Assembly (NCBI RefSeq): GCF_013285385.1
Contig: NZ_CP054212.1
Location: 1,612,001 to 1,676,000 of the forward strand
Reading direction: 5' to 3'
DNA length: 64,000 nt
From: Paramixta manurensis
Lineage (GTDB): Bacteria > Pseudomonadota > Gammaproteobacteria > Enterobacterales > Enterobacteriaceae
In this document: positions 8,154 to 16,107 of the stretch, piece by piece
How positions within the stretch are numbered: the first letter of the stretch is position 1
Layout of the letters: each line of letters starts with the position of its first letter
Made by a program: the position numbers and the translations under genes
The notes under the pieces: generated by a model
Seen by the model: the letters and a program-made list of their open reading frames with translations, nothing else
Databases searched by the model: none
What the model was told of the DNA's origin: nothing

Positions 8154-9371
8154 ATGGCAGGCGAAATAAGCTGTGACAGTATCTGGACCGGCGCGGATCT
8201 GGTCACCATGCGTGACGGGCGCTATAACCTGATTGAAGACGGCGCGATTGCCGTGCGGGATGGGAAAATTGCCTGGCTGGGGCCGCGTGCCGAGGCCGCG
8301 ACGATTACGGCGCGGGAGCATACCGATTTTGGCGGCGGCATTATTACGCCAGGCTTGGTCGATTGCCATACGCATCTGGTGTTTGGCGGCGATCGCAGCC
8401 ATGAGTTTGAGCAACGCCTAAACGGCGTAAGCTATGCGGAGATCGCAGCGCAGGGCGGCGGGATTATTTCTACCGTGCGTGCCACACGCGAAGCCTCGCT
8501 TGAGCAGTTAGTAAGTAGCGCCCGCAGGCGTATTGAGCATCTGCTGGCGGAAGGGGTGACGACGCTGGAAATTAAGTCTGGCTATGGCCTGGATGAAAGC
8601 AGCGAGTTGCGTATGATGCGGGCGATTCGTCAGATCGCGCAGGAGATCCCGGCGGATGTGCTGTCAACCTGTTTGGCGGCGCACTCAACGCCGCCTGAAT
8701 TTAAACAGCATCCCGATGGCTGGATTGAGGTGATTTGTGACCGGCTGCTGCCGCAAGTGGCGGCGGAAGGTTTGGCGGATGCGGTGGATGCCTTTTGTGA
8801 ACATCTGGCCTTTTCACCTGAACAGGTGGCGCGGGTCTTTACCCGCGCGCAGGCGCTTGGGCTACCGGTAAAACTGCATGCCGAGCAGCTTTCATCGCTG
8901 GGCGGCAGCGCGCTGGCGGCGCGTTTTAATGCGCTTTCCGCCGACCATTTGGAATATGCCACCGAGAGTGATGTTCAGGCCATGGCGGAACACGGAACGG
9001 TGGCGGTGCTGTTGCCAGGCGCGTTTTATCTGCTGCGTGAAACGCAGTTACCGCCGGTGGAATTATTCCGCCGCTACCAGGTGCCGATGGCATTAGCCAG
9101 CGATGCGAATCCGGGTACTTCACCCGCGCTTTCACTGCGCTTAATGCTGAATATGGCGTGTACATTATTTCGTTTTACGCCGGAAGAAGCATTGGCTGGC
9201 GTGACCCTCAATGGCGCCAGAGCGCTGGGGCTGGAACAGAGTCACGGTACCTTAGAAACGGGCAAAGTCGCGAACTTTGTCCATTGGCCGCTGGCGCGTC
9301 CGGCTGAGTTGATTTATTGGCTGGGTGGACAGTTGCCTTGTCAGGTTATCTATCGTGGAGAAAAACAATGA
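8154..9371 (+). CDS. hutI: Imidazolonepropionase
   Basis: HutI opens the ring of 4-imidazolone-5-propionate to give N-formimidoylglutamate. It has 405 residues and starts at an ATG with AGGAGG close upstream. The amidohydrolase metal site is visible in VDCHTHLVFGGDR, followed by KSGYGL, HAEQLSSLGG, SADHLEY and the metal Asp in ASDANPGTSPA. It is the first gene of hutI-hutG and overlaps hutG by an ATGA junction. Confidence 0.97.
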   Translation: MAGEISCDSIWTGADLVTMRDGRYNLIEDGAIAVRDGKIAWLGPRAEAATITAREHTDFGGGIITPGLVDCHTHLVFGGDRSHEFEQRLNGVSYAEIAAQGGGIISTVRATREASLEQLVSSARRRIEHLLAEGVTTLEIKSGYGLDESSELRMMRAIRQIAQEIPADVLSTCLAAHSTPPEFKQHPDGWIEVICDRLLPQVAAEGLADAVDAFCEHLAFSPEQVARVFTRAQALGLPVKLHAEQLSSLGGSALAARFNALSADHLEYATESDVQAMAEHGTVAVLLPGAFYLLRETQLPPVELFRRYQVPMALASDANPGTSPALSLRLMLNMACTLFRFTPEEALAGVTLNGARALGLEQSHGTLETGKVANFVHWPLARPAELIYWLGGQLPCQVIYRGEKQ

Positions 9372-10162
9372 CACCTTATCATTTTACCGCCGGTACCCTA
9401 CCGCTACTGGTGAGTATTCCCCATGCCGGTACGGCGCTAACCCCTGAAGTCGAGGCCGGTCTCAGCGAGGCGGCGCAAGGGCTGCCGGATACCGATTGGC
9501 ATATTCCACAACTGTATGATTTTGTCCGCGATCTGGGTGCCAGCGTGCTGATCGGCAACTACTCGCGTTTTGTGATTGACCTGAACCGCCCGGCGGATAA
9601 TCAACCGCTCTATACCACCGCGACCACCGGGTTGTATCCGGAAACCTTGTTCGACGGTACGCCGACCTTTAAAGCCGGTATGACACCGACGCCGCAACAG
9701 CGCCAGCATTATCTTGAGAGTATTTGGACGCCGTATCATGAAAAAATTCAGCAAGAGTTGGCGCGTCTGAAGCAGCAGTTTGGTTACGCGCTACTGTTTG
9801 ATGCGCACTCCATTGCGTCGGTGATCCCACGGTTGTTCGAAGGTCGTTTACCCGATCTTAATTTAGGTACTAACGCGGGCGACAGTTGTAGCGCCGGGAT
9901 TACGCAAGCGCTAACACAGCGCTGTGAAGCGCAGTCACGTTTTAGCTGGGTGATGAATGGGCGCTTCAAAGGTGGTTATATTACCCGCGCCTACGGAAAA
10001 CCGGCGGAAAAACAGCATGCGGTGCAACTGGAATTAGCGCAGTGTAACTACATGGATGAACAGCCGCCGTTTGGGTGGCGTGGCGATAAGGCATCTGAGT
10101 TACAGCCGCTGTTAAAACAACTGATTGTTGATTTCCTTGCGCAGGGCAAGAGGTTGGTTTAA
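9368..10162 (+). CDS. hutG: N-formylglutamate deformylase
   Basis: HutG hydrolyses N-formylglutamate to glutamate plus formate, the last hut step. The chosen ATG at 9368 overlaps the hutI stop codon and gives 264 residues, usual for the FGase family (PF05013). Family motifs are SIPHAG near the N-terminus, IDLNRP, LLFDAHSI and GRFKGGYITRAYG. Together with hutF it completes the pathway to glutamate. Confidence 0.94.
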   Translation: MTPYHFTAGTLPLLVSIPHAGTALTPEVEAGLSEAAQGLPDTDWHIPQLYDFVRDLGASVLIGNYSRFVIDLNRPADNQPLYTTATTGLYPETLFDGTPTFKAGMTPTPQQRQHYLESIWTPYHEKIQQELARLKQQFGYALLFDAHSIASVIPRLFEGRLPDLNLGTNAGDSCSAGITQALTQRCEAQSRFSWVMNGRFKGGYITRAYGKPAEKQHAVQLELAQCNYMDEQPPFGWRGDKASELQPLLKQLIVDFLAQGKRLV

Positions 10163-10172
10163 GCCACTGCGA

Positions 10173-10199
10173 AAAGGGGTTGGCGCGGCCAACCCCTTT
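10173..10199. terminator. Bidirectional terminator between hutG and the second hutC-like gene
   Basis: AAAGGGGTTGG (10173-10183) pairs with CCAACCCCTTT (10189-10199). T-rich sequence follows on both strands. It serves two convergent transcripts. Confidence 0.8.
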
Positions 10200-10224
10200 G
10201 ATTTTGGGCGACGGAATGTCGCCA

Positions 10225-10980
10225 TCAACTTTGCTGAAAACGACCAAACATCTTGTAGCGCGCCCCGGGATACAGTAACCGGGCAGAGGTCACCACATCC
10301 TCATGATGCCAGGTACGGCGCTGAATCTGCAAACAGGGCTCACTACTCTCAATCTGCAACAGCCGCTGCTCCTCCACACTGGCATTGACCGCTTCTACCA
10401 CGTGTTCACCGGCGGTGAGCGGCGCTTTCAGCGTCAAATAGGCGAAAGGTGTATCGCGCGTAAAATCTTGCTGCAAATACTCCGGCGCGATCCCCGGATT
10501 GACCAACCGATCTTCCAGTTGCACCGGCACATCATTTTCAAAATGAATAATGCGCGAGCGAAATAAGTGATCGCCGTGCCTAAGCCCAAATGCCTGTGCG
10601 GTTGGCTCATCGGCTTTCTCGCTACGCAGCAGTAAAACCTGGCTGGTGTGACGATGCCCGCGGTTTTCAATCTCGTCGGCGATATTGTGGACTTCCAGCA
10701 TCGGGGTGAAGGCTTTGTTTTCAGCGACAAAAGTACCGACGCCTTGTAGACGAACCAAATACCCTTCGGTGGTCAGTTCACGCAACGCACGGTTGACGGT
10801 CATCCGGCTGACGCCTAACTCATTCACCAACTCACTTTCTGATGGCACACGCTGGTGCGGCTGCCAGCGGCGATCGCGAATCAAGTGCACAATGCCTTGT
10901 TTCACCTGCTGGTATAAGGGCGCAGGTTCGTCACTTATCAGGGCTATTATCTCTGCCAGCGTTTTGTATTCGGGCACCAT
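10225..10980 (-). CDS. Second HutC-like GntR/UTRA repressor
   Basis: This 251-residue protein is a clear paralogue of HutC at 5379. It shares RVPSESELV.ELGVSRMT.NRALREL.(S/T)EGYL.R.QGVGTFVAE, MLEVHNIA and VQLEDRLVNP. The recognition helices are almost identical, so both may bind the same operators. The UTRA half diverges more, which would fit a different ligand. It is divergent from the transporter/HAL2 operon, with operators at 11036, 11229 and 11326. The natural reading is a dedicated repressor of that operon that senses its substrate or product. Confidence 0.88.
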   Translation of the reverse strand: MVPEYKTLAEIIALISDEPAPLYQQVKQGIVHLIRDRRWQPHQRVPSESELVNELGVSRMTVNRALRELTTEGYLVRLQGVGTFVAENKAFTPMLEVHNIADEIENRGHRHTSQVLLLRSEKADEPTAQAFGLRHGDHLFRSRIIHFENDVPVQLEDRLVNPGIAPEYLQQDFTRDTPFAYLTLKAPLTAGEHVVEAVNASVEEQRLLQIESSEPCLQIQRRTWHHEDVVTSARLLYPGARYKMFGRFQQS

Positions 10981-11035
10981 AGTTGACCTTTCAGCATGAT
11001 GATGAAGGAAGTTTACCTTATTTAACTGTCTTTAT

Positions 11036-11048
11036 CTGTCTATACAAC
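11036..11048. promoter_or_regulatory. HutC-type operator upstream of the second hutC-like gene
   Basis: CTGTCTATACAAC repeats the exact 13-base sequence found in the hutH leader at 5041. It is about 55 bases upstream of the second repressor gene, suggesting autoregulation or cross-regulation by the first HutC. Confidence 0.6.
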
Positions 11049-11116
11049 AACATCGCAAATTACCAGCCGCACGCCGGGTTGAACACCGTTCAGATGACGA
11101 TCAATAACCGTGCATT

Positions 11117-11133
11117 TGCATCACATTGGTGCA
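11117..11133. promoter_or_regulatory. NtrC-like enhancer site for the transporter operon
   Basis: TGCATCACATTGGTGCA is a strong match to the 17-base NtrC palindrome, within the longer inverted repeat 11115-11135. It lies roughly 100-120 bases upstream of the predicted sigma-54 start site. Confidence 0.6.
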
Positions 11134-11209
11134 AAGTCATCTTTACTAAACGTTTTCGAACGTGATGATTTAAAAGAAAAATCAAACCGTTAGCAGCTGA
11201 CGGTTAATC

Positions 11210-11225
11210 TGGCACAGCCTTTGCT
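11210..11225 (+). promoter_or_regulatory. Sigma-54 promoter for the transporter/HAL2 operon
   Basis: TGGCAC-AGCCT-TTGCT is a full match to the -24/-12 consensus. The predicted start falls inside the operator at 11229-11242. The leader to the first gene is about 200 bases long. The 463-base gap 10981-11443 thus holds one sigma-54 promoter, one NtrC-like site and three HutC-type operators. Confidence 0.75.
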
Positions 11226-11228
11226 TGG

Positions 11229-11242
11229 CTTGTATGTACAAG
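11229..11242. promoter_or_regulatory. HutC-type operator at the transporter operon start
   Basis: CTTGTATGTACAAG has perfect outer arms CTTGTA/TACAAG and overlaps the predicted transcription start. It has the TGTA-N2-TACA form reported for HutC boxes in Pseudomonas. Confidence 0.75.
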
Positions 11243-11325
11243 ATATAACAAGTTGGTTATAACTTTCCATTAACAATAACTGAGTCACAGTTTTTAATCA
11301 CTGTGGATGAATTGTCGCCCAATCG

Positions 11326-11341
11326 GTTGTATATACATGAC
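11326..11341. promoter_or_regulatory. Downstream HutC-type operator in the transporter leader
   Basis: GTTGTATATACATGAC contains the core TGTATATACA (11329-11338). It lies about 95 bases downstream of the predicted start, so it could act as a second binding site or roadblock. Confidence 0.6.
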
Positions 11342-11443
11342 ATAACACCCACAGCGATGAAGCGATGTTGTTTTCAGGTCAACACTGACCACGTCACCTT
11401 TCGGGTCCGGCTAAGGCTGAGGCCATAACTCCAGGAGCGCCAG

Positions 11444-12301
11444 ATGAAACACACTTTGTTATTCCGTCGATTATTGGTCAGTAGCGTGATTACATCGGCA
11501 TTGATGTGCGCACTATCCAGCCAGGCGAAAGAGTGGAAGTCGATCACTATTGCCACGGAGGGGAGCTATGAGCCGTGGAACCTGACGCTGCCAGGCGGCA
11601 AACTGGGCGGTTTTGAACCGGAGTTAATTACCGATCTCTGTCAGCGTATGCAGATCAAGTGCAAGCTGGTGGTGCAAAACTGGGATGGCATGATTGCTGG
11701 TTTGCAGGCCGGTAAATATGACGTCATTATGGATGCGATTGTGATTACGCCAGAACGGAAAAAGGTGATTAACTTCACCACGCCTTACGCCTCGACTCCT
11801 GCCAGCTTTATTACTTTGAAAGGGAATCTACTACCTGAAGCGAAAGGGCCGAACGCCACCATCAAACTGCATGATAACCCGGCAGAAATCACGCCAGCCA
11901 TTGCTAGCCTGCGTAAAGCGCTAGACGGCAAAACTATCGGTATCGCTTCCGGCACCGTTTATACGCCATTCATTGATAAATATTTTAAAGATATTGCCAC
12001 CATCCGTGAGTACAACGCGTCGGCTGATGCGATTCTCGATTTACAGGCCGAACGTATTGATGCGGTATTCGATGATGTGACTTTTGCGCAATCCATCCTC
12101 TCTAAACCGGAAAACAAAGATTTGAACTTCAGCGGCCCGAAACTGGGTGGTCCGATTTGGGGAGAGGGCGAGGCCATGGGTGTACGCCCGGCGGATAACG
12201 ATTTGAAAGCCAAGTTGGATCAGGCGATTAAAGCCGCGCTCGCCGATGGTACCGTGAAGAAACTGAGTGAAAAATGGTTTAAGACTGACGTAACGCCGTA
12301 A
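11444..12301 (+). CDS. Polar amino-acid/opine-type ABC transporter binding protein
   Basis: This 285-residue periplasmic solute-binding protein (SBP_bac_3) has a signal peptide ending near SSQA-KEW. The mature start ITIATEGSYEPWN, then GFEPELITDLCQRM and NWDGMIAGLQAGKYDVIMDA, resembles the HisJ/ArgT and octopine/nopaline (OccT/NocT) group, which binds cationic or bulky amino-acid derivatives. It is first in a five-gene operon with two permeases, an ATPase and a HAL-family lyase. Control sites shared with hut suggest a histidine-related ligand. The ligand cannot be named from sequence. Confidence 0.88.
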   Translation: MKHTLLFRRLLVSSVITSALMCALSSQAKEWKSITIATEGSYEPWNLTLPGGKLGGFEPELITDLCQRMQIKCKLVVQNWDGMIAGLQAGKYDVIMDAIVITPERKKVINFTTPYASTPASFITLKGNLLPEAKGPNATIKLHDNPAEITPAIASLRKALDGKTIGIASGTVYTPFIDKYFKDIATIREYNASADAILDLQAERIDAVFDDVTFAQSILSKPENKDLNFSGPKLGGPIWGEGEAMGVRPADNDLKAKLDQAIKAALADGTVKKLSEKWFKTDVTP

Positions 12302-12314
12302 GTGAGGTATTGCA

Positions 12315-13034
12315 ATGATGGCCACATTGGGTTTTGGCGAAAATGGCTGGGGAAATTTAATCCTCGGTGCGGCATGTACCACGCTGCTGTTGTCGCTGGT
12401 TGCGCTGATGGTTGGCGCGCTGGTGGGCTCCGGCGTGGCGGCGGCGAAATTATCCCGTCACCGTCCGGTACGCTGGTTAGGTGATGGTTACTCAGTCATT
12501 TTCCGCGGCATCCCCGAGCTGCTGATTATCTATCTGTTCTATTTCGGCGGGTCGGGGCTGGTGACTCAGATTGGTCATTTGTTTGGCGCGGATGGATTTA
12601 TTGAAATGCCGCCGTTTCTGATTGGCGCACTGGCTATCGGGCTGATTTCCGGCTCTTACCAGGGCGAAGTATACCGGGCGGCGCGGCTGGCGTTATCCAA
12701 AGGGGAAGTGGAAGCCGCGCAGGCCATTGGGATGCCAAAATGGCGCATTTTTCAGCGCATCATTGTCCCGCAGGTGGTGCGTTATGCCTTACCCGGCATG
12801 TCGAACGTCTGGCAAATGAGCCTGAAAGATTCCGCGTTGATCTCGGTGACCGGCATTGTTGAACTGATGCGCGCCAGCCAAGTCGCGGCGGGATCAACCC
12901 GCCAGTATTTTACCTTCTATTTGATTGGCGGTGGCTGTTATCTGGTATTAACGGTGTTGTCGAACGGCGCTTTCCGTAAAGCGGAAAAACGCATGGGCCG
13001 CGCGCATCAAAGCCGTACTGCGGCTCAGCACTGA
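12315..13034 (+). CDS. ABC transporter permease (HisQ/OccQ type)
   Basis: This is a 239-residue inner-membrane permease with about five membrane segments. The polar amino-acid permease loop appears as YQGEVYRAARLALSKGEVEAAQAIGMPKW, containing the EAA motif. It follows the binding protein by 13 bases and pairs with the next permease to form the channel. Confidence 0.9.
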   Translation: MMATLGFGENGWGNLILGAACTTLLLSLVALMVGALVGSGVAAAKLSRHRPVRWLGDGYSVIFRGIPELLIIYLFYFGGSGLVTQIGHLFGADGFIEMPPFLIGALAIGLISGSYQGEVYRAARLALSKGEVEAAQAIGMPKWRIFQRIIVPQVVRYALPGMSNVWQMSLKDSALISVTGIVELMRASQVAAGSTRQYFTFYLIGGGCYLVLTVLSNGAFRKAEKRMGRAHQSRTAAQH

Positions 13035-13047
13035 CCGGGAGACTGAT

Positions 13048-13791
13048 ATGATCGATTTTGCGTTTCTTAGCGATACGTTTCTCAAACTGATCGGCGCATT
13101 GCCGGTGACGTTGGGTCTGTTCTTTTGCTCCTTCGTATTGGGCGGCGTCCTGTCGTTGCTGATTCTGGCGATGCGCATGAGTAGTAATCGACTGTTAAGC
13201 GGTTTTGCGCGCGGCTACATTCTGGTTTTTCGTGGCTCGCCTCTGCTGATTCAACTGTTTTTGATTTACTACGGCCTCGGGCAGTTTGAAGTGGTTCGGC
13301 ATAGTTTTGTCTGGCCGGTACTGCGCGAGCCGTTCGCCTGTGCTGTGGTGGCGTTGGCATTGTGTACCGCTTCTTATACCGCTGAAATTTTACGCGGCGG
13401 CTTACTGGCCATTCCGACAGGGCAGATTGAGGCGGGCATCGCCTGCGGCATGTCACGTTGGTTGTTATTACGGCGGATCATCGCGCCCGTGATGCTGCGT
13501 TACGCGCTACCGGCGTACTCCACGGAAGCCATCCTGCTGGTGAAATCAACCGCGCTGGCGAGCCTGGTCACGGTGTGGGATGTGACCGGGGTAGCGCAAC
13601 AGATTATCCAGCGTACTTATCGGACGATGGAAGTCTTTATCTGTGCCGCGCTTATCTATTTGATTCTGAACTTTATTATTGTGCAAATCTACGCGCAGAT
13701 TGAGCGTTATTTATCACCACGCCTGCGCACGCCTGACGAAGAACCTGCACTGCCTGTAAACCCTGCGATTGCCGGAGAAAAAAATGACTAA
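13048..13791 (+). CDS. ABC transporter permease (HisM/OccM type)
   Basis: This 247-residue partner permease has the signature FRGSPLLIQLFLIYYGLGQF near residue 60 and the EAA-type loop ILRGGLLAIPTGQIEAGIACGMSRW. It overlaps the start of the ATPase gene by 8 bases, indicating coupled translation. Confidence 0.9.
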   Translation: MIDFAFLSDTFLKLIGALPVTLGLFFCSFVLGGVLSLLILAMRMSSNRLLSGFARGYILVFRGSPLLIQLFLIYYGLGQFEVVRHSFVWPVLREPFACAVVALALCTASYTAEILRGGLLAIPTGQIEAGIACGMSRWLLLRRIIAPVMLRYALPAYSTEAILLVKSTALASLVTVWDVTGVAQQIIQRTYRTMEVFICAALIYLILNFIIVQIYAQIERYLSPRLRTPDEEPALPVNPAIAGEKND

Positions 13792-14560
13792 TCTCGCACC
13801 TGTCACGCTCTCAATGAGCGATATCCATAAATCTTTCGGTTCGCTGGAAGTCTTAAAAGGGATCTCACTGGATGCGCGCAAAGGGGATGTCATCTCAATT
13901 TTAGGCGCCAGTGGTTCCGGTAAAAGTACCTTTTTACGTTGTATTAACCTGCTGGAAACGCCGGATTCCGGCGTGGTGAGCGTTGCAGGCGAAGCGATTG
14001 AGATGAAACGCCATGCTCGTGGTCATCAGTTAGCGGCTAACCACAAACAAGTTGAAGGTATGCGTGCGCGGCTTGGCATGGTGTTCCAAAGTTTTAATCT
14101 CTGGTCGCACATGACCGTGCTGCAGAATGTGATTGAGGGACCGCACTATGTGCTGAAAAAGAATCGGAAAGAGTGCATTGAGCAAGCAGAGAAAATCCTT
14201 GATCGCGTCGGGTTATTGAACCGTAAGGATTTTTATCCTTCACAACTCTCCGGCGGGCAGCAACAGCGGGTCGCGATTGCACGGGCGCTGGCGATGGAAC
14301 CGGAAGTTATGTTATTCGATGAACCCACCTCGGCGCTTGATCCGGAACTGGTGGGCGAAGTGCTAAAAGTGATGCGTAGCCTGGCGGAAGAGGGCCGCAC
14401 CATGCTGGTGGTTACCCACGAAATGGGGTTTGCCCGCAATGTCTCTAATCGAGTGGTGTTTATGCACCAGGGCATGATTGATTGCCAGGGGACGCCGGAA
14501 GAGATGTTTGGCGAACAGGGATCGCCGCGTTTTAAACAGTTTATTTCCAGTCATCATTGA
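13784..14560 (+). CDS. ABC transporter ATPase (HisP/OccP type)
   Basis: This 258-residue cytoplasmic ATPase starts at MTNLAPV (13784), with GGAG upstream. It has Walker A GASGSGKST, the signature LSGGQQQR, Walker B VMLFDEPTSALD and the H-loop VVTHEMGFA. It powers import through the two preceding permeases. The lyase gene follows within 10 bases. Confidence 0.93.
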   Translation: MTNLAPVTLSMSDIHKSFGSLEVLKGISLDARKGDVISILGASGSGKSTFLRCINLLETPDSGVVSVAGEAIEMKRHARGHQLAANHKQVEGMRARLGMVFQSFNLWSHMTVLQNVIEGPHYVLKKNRKECIEQAEKILDRVGLLNRKDFYPSQLSGGQQQRVAIARALAMEPEVMLFDEPTSALDPELVGEVLKVMRSLAEEGRTMLVVTHEMGFARNVSNRVVFMHQGMIDCQGTPEEMFGEQGSPRFKQFISSHH

Positions 14561-14569
14561 GTGGTGGGT

Positions 14570-16066
14570 ATGGCACAACAGGTGGTTTGGGGCGATGCCC
14601 CGTTACGTTGGCAAGATGTGGTGGCGGTGGCGCGTCACGGCGCGTTACTGGCGCTGAGCGACACGGCCTGGCGGCGCATTGGTCAGGCACGCGAGATTGT
14701 CGATAATATTGTGGCGACCGGTCATATTGCTTATGGGATTAATACCGGACTTGGCGCGCTCTGTAATATCACTCTGTCCGATGATGAACTCAGCACGCTA
14801 TCGCGTAATACGTTAATGAGCCACGCTTGTGGCGTCGGGCCGTTGTTGAGCGAGGAGCAAACGCGGGCGATTTTGTGTGCCGCAATAGCTAACTACAGCC
14901 AGGGCAAATCGGGGATTTCCCCGGCGGTGGTTGAAGGGCTGCTGGTATTACTGAATCGGCGCATTACGCCGCAAGTGCCGTCGCAAGGCTCGGTAGGGTA
15001 TCTGACCCATATGGCGCATATCGGCTTGGCATTGATTGGCATTGGCTCGGTTCATTATTGCGGTGAAACGGTTCCTGCGCATCAGGCGCTGGAGTTGGAA
15101 GGCGCCAGTATTTGTCGGCTCGGGGCCAAAGATGGCCTGAGCCTGGTGAATGGCACGCCCTGTATGACCGGGCTTTCCTGCCTGGCGTTGGATGATGCCT
15201 GGCGTTTGATGGATTGGGCCGATGTGACCGGCGCAATGAGTTTTGAAGCGTTACGTGGGCAGCTTGATGCCTTTGATGAGGACGTTCTGGCGTTGAAGGC
15301 CAGCCCCGGTATTCAACGCGTGGGTCAGCGCCTACGCCAGTTATTACGTAATAGCCAAATTCTGGCGGCCGGGAAGGGAATTCGCACCCAAGATGCCTTA
15401 AGCCTGCGTTCAATGCCGCAAATTCATGGTGCGTGCCGCGACCAAATGCGTCATGCCGAGCAGCAGATTGAAATCGAGTTAAACGCCGCCACCGATAACC
15501 CGCTGGTATTAGGCTCCCCGGAGAGCTGGCGTGTGGTTTCGCAAGCTAACCCGCACGGTGAATCGGTGGCGATGGCGGCCGATTTGCTGGCGATGGCGTT
15601 GGCAGAAATGGGCAGCGTGGCCGAGCGGCGTCTCGATCGGTTGATTAATCCGTTAGTCAGCGGCCTACCGGCGTTCCTGGTTGCTAAACCCGGCGTTAAT
15701 TCCGGCATGATGATTGCGCAATATGTCGCCGCCTCGTTGTGTGGCGAGAATCGACAGTTAGCGCAACCGGCGGTGTTGGATAATTTTGTCACTTCGGCGT
15801 TGCAGGAGGATCACCTCAGCATGGGCACCAGCGCGGCGCTGAAGCTTCTGAAACTCAGCGGCAACCTGTGGCAAATTTTGGCGATTGAATATCTGCTGGC
15901 GGCGCAAGCGTTAGATTTCCACGGCGGAGAACAATCCGGCGAAGGGACGCGACGCGCGTGGGCGCTGCTGCGCGAAGCGGTGGCGACCTGGGAAGATGAT
16001 CGCTGGTTAGCGCCAGAGATCGCCAAAGCGGTTAGTGTGATGCAAGCTGAAATGGTTGAACCCTAA
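14570..16066 (+). CDS. HAL/PAL-family lyase lacking the MIO triad (candidate ergothionase-like lyase)
   Basis: With the ATG at 14570 it has 498 residues and the full aromatic-amino-acid-lyase fold signature. YGINTGLG keeps Tyr55, LVNGTP keeps Asn194, and QEDHLSM keeps Glu413. However, the MIO block reads GSVG-YLTHMAHIGLALIG where HutH has GSVG-ASG-DLAPLAHLSLMLIG: exactly the three cofactor residues are missing. QDPYSIR has become QDALSLR (no Tyr at 277) and NFHAEP has become NPHGES. The frame is intact and the rest conserved, so it is not a decayed copy. Known MIO-free members include ergothionases, which eliminate trimethylamine from ergothioneine. A regulatory pseudoenzyme is the alternative. 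An upstream GTG at 14561 is a possible earlier start. Confidence 0.85.
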   Translation: MAQQVVWGDAPLRWQDVVAVARHGALLALSDTAWRRIGQAREIVDNIVATGHIAYGINTGLGALCNITLSDDELSTLSRNTLMSHACGVGPLLSEEQTRAILCAAIANYSQGKSGISPAVVEGLLVLLNRRITPQVPSQGSVGYLTHMAHIGLALIGIGSVHYCGETVPAHQALELEGASICRLGAKDGLSLVNGTPCMTGLSCLALDDAWRLMDWADVTGAMSFEALRGQLDAFDEDVLALKASPGIQRVGQRLRQLLRNSQILAAGKGIRTQDALSLRSMPQIHGACRDQMRHAEQQIEIELNAATDNPLVLGSPESWRVVSQANPHGESVAMAADLLAMALAEMGSVAERRLDRLINPLVSGLPAFLVAKPGVNSGMMIAQYVAASLCGENRQLAQPAVLDNFVTSALQEDHLSMGTSAALKLLKLSGNLWQILAIEYLLAAQALDFHGGEQSGEGTRRAWALLREAVATWEDDRWLAPEIAKAVSVMQAEMVEP

Positions 16067-16072
16067 CGAGTA

Positions 16073-16096
16073 ACGGGCAATATCTGTATTGCCCGT
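16073..16096. terminator. Hairpin between convergent lyase and flavin-reductase genes
   Basis: ACGGGCAATA (16073-16082) pairs with TATTGCCCGT (16087-16096) around TCTG. There is no clear T run, so termination efficiency is uncertain. Confidence 0.5.
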
Positions 16097-16107
16097 ACCG
16101 TGGCGGT

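Noticed and set aside
8066..8209. Longer hutF start running into hutI
   Set aside because: It would cross the operator and the hutI start; GAGG before 8065 and the MTSYFAPRALL N-terminus fit the family.
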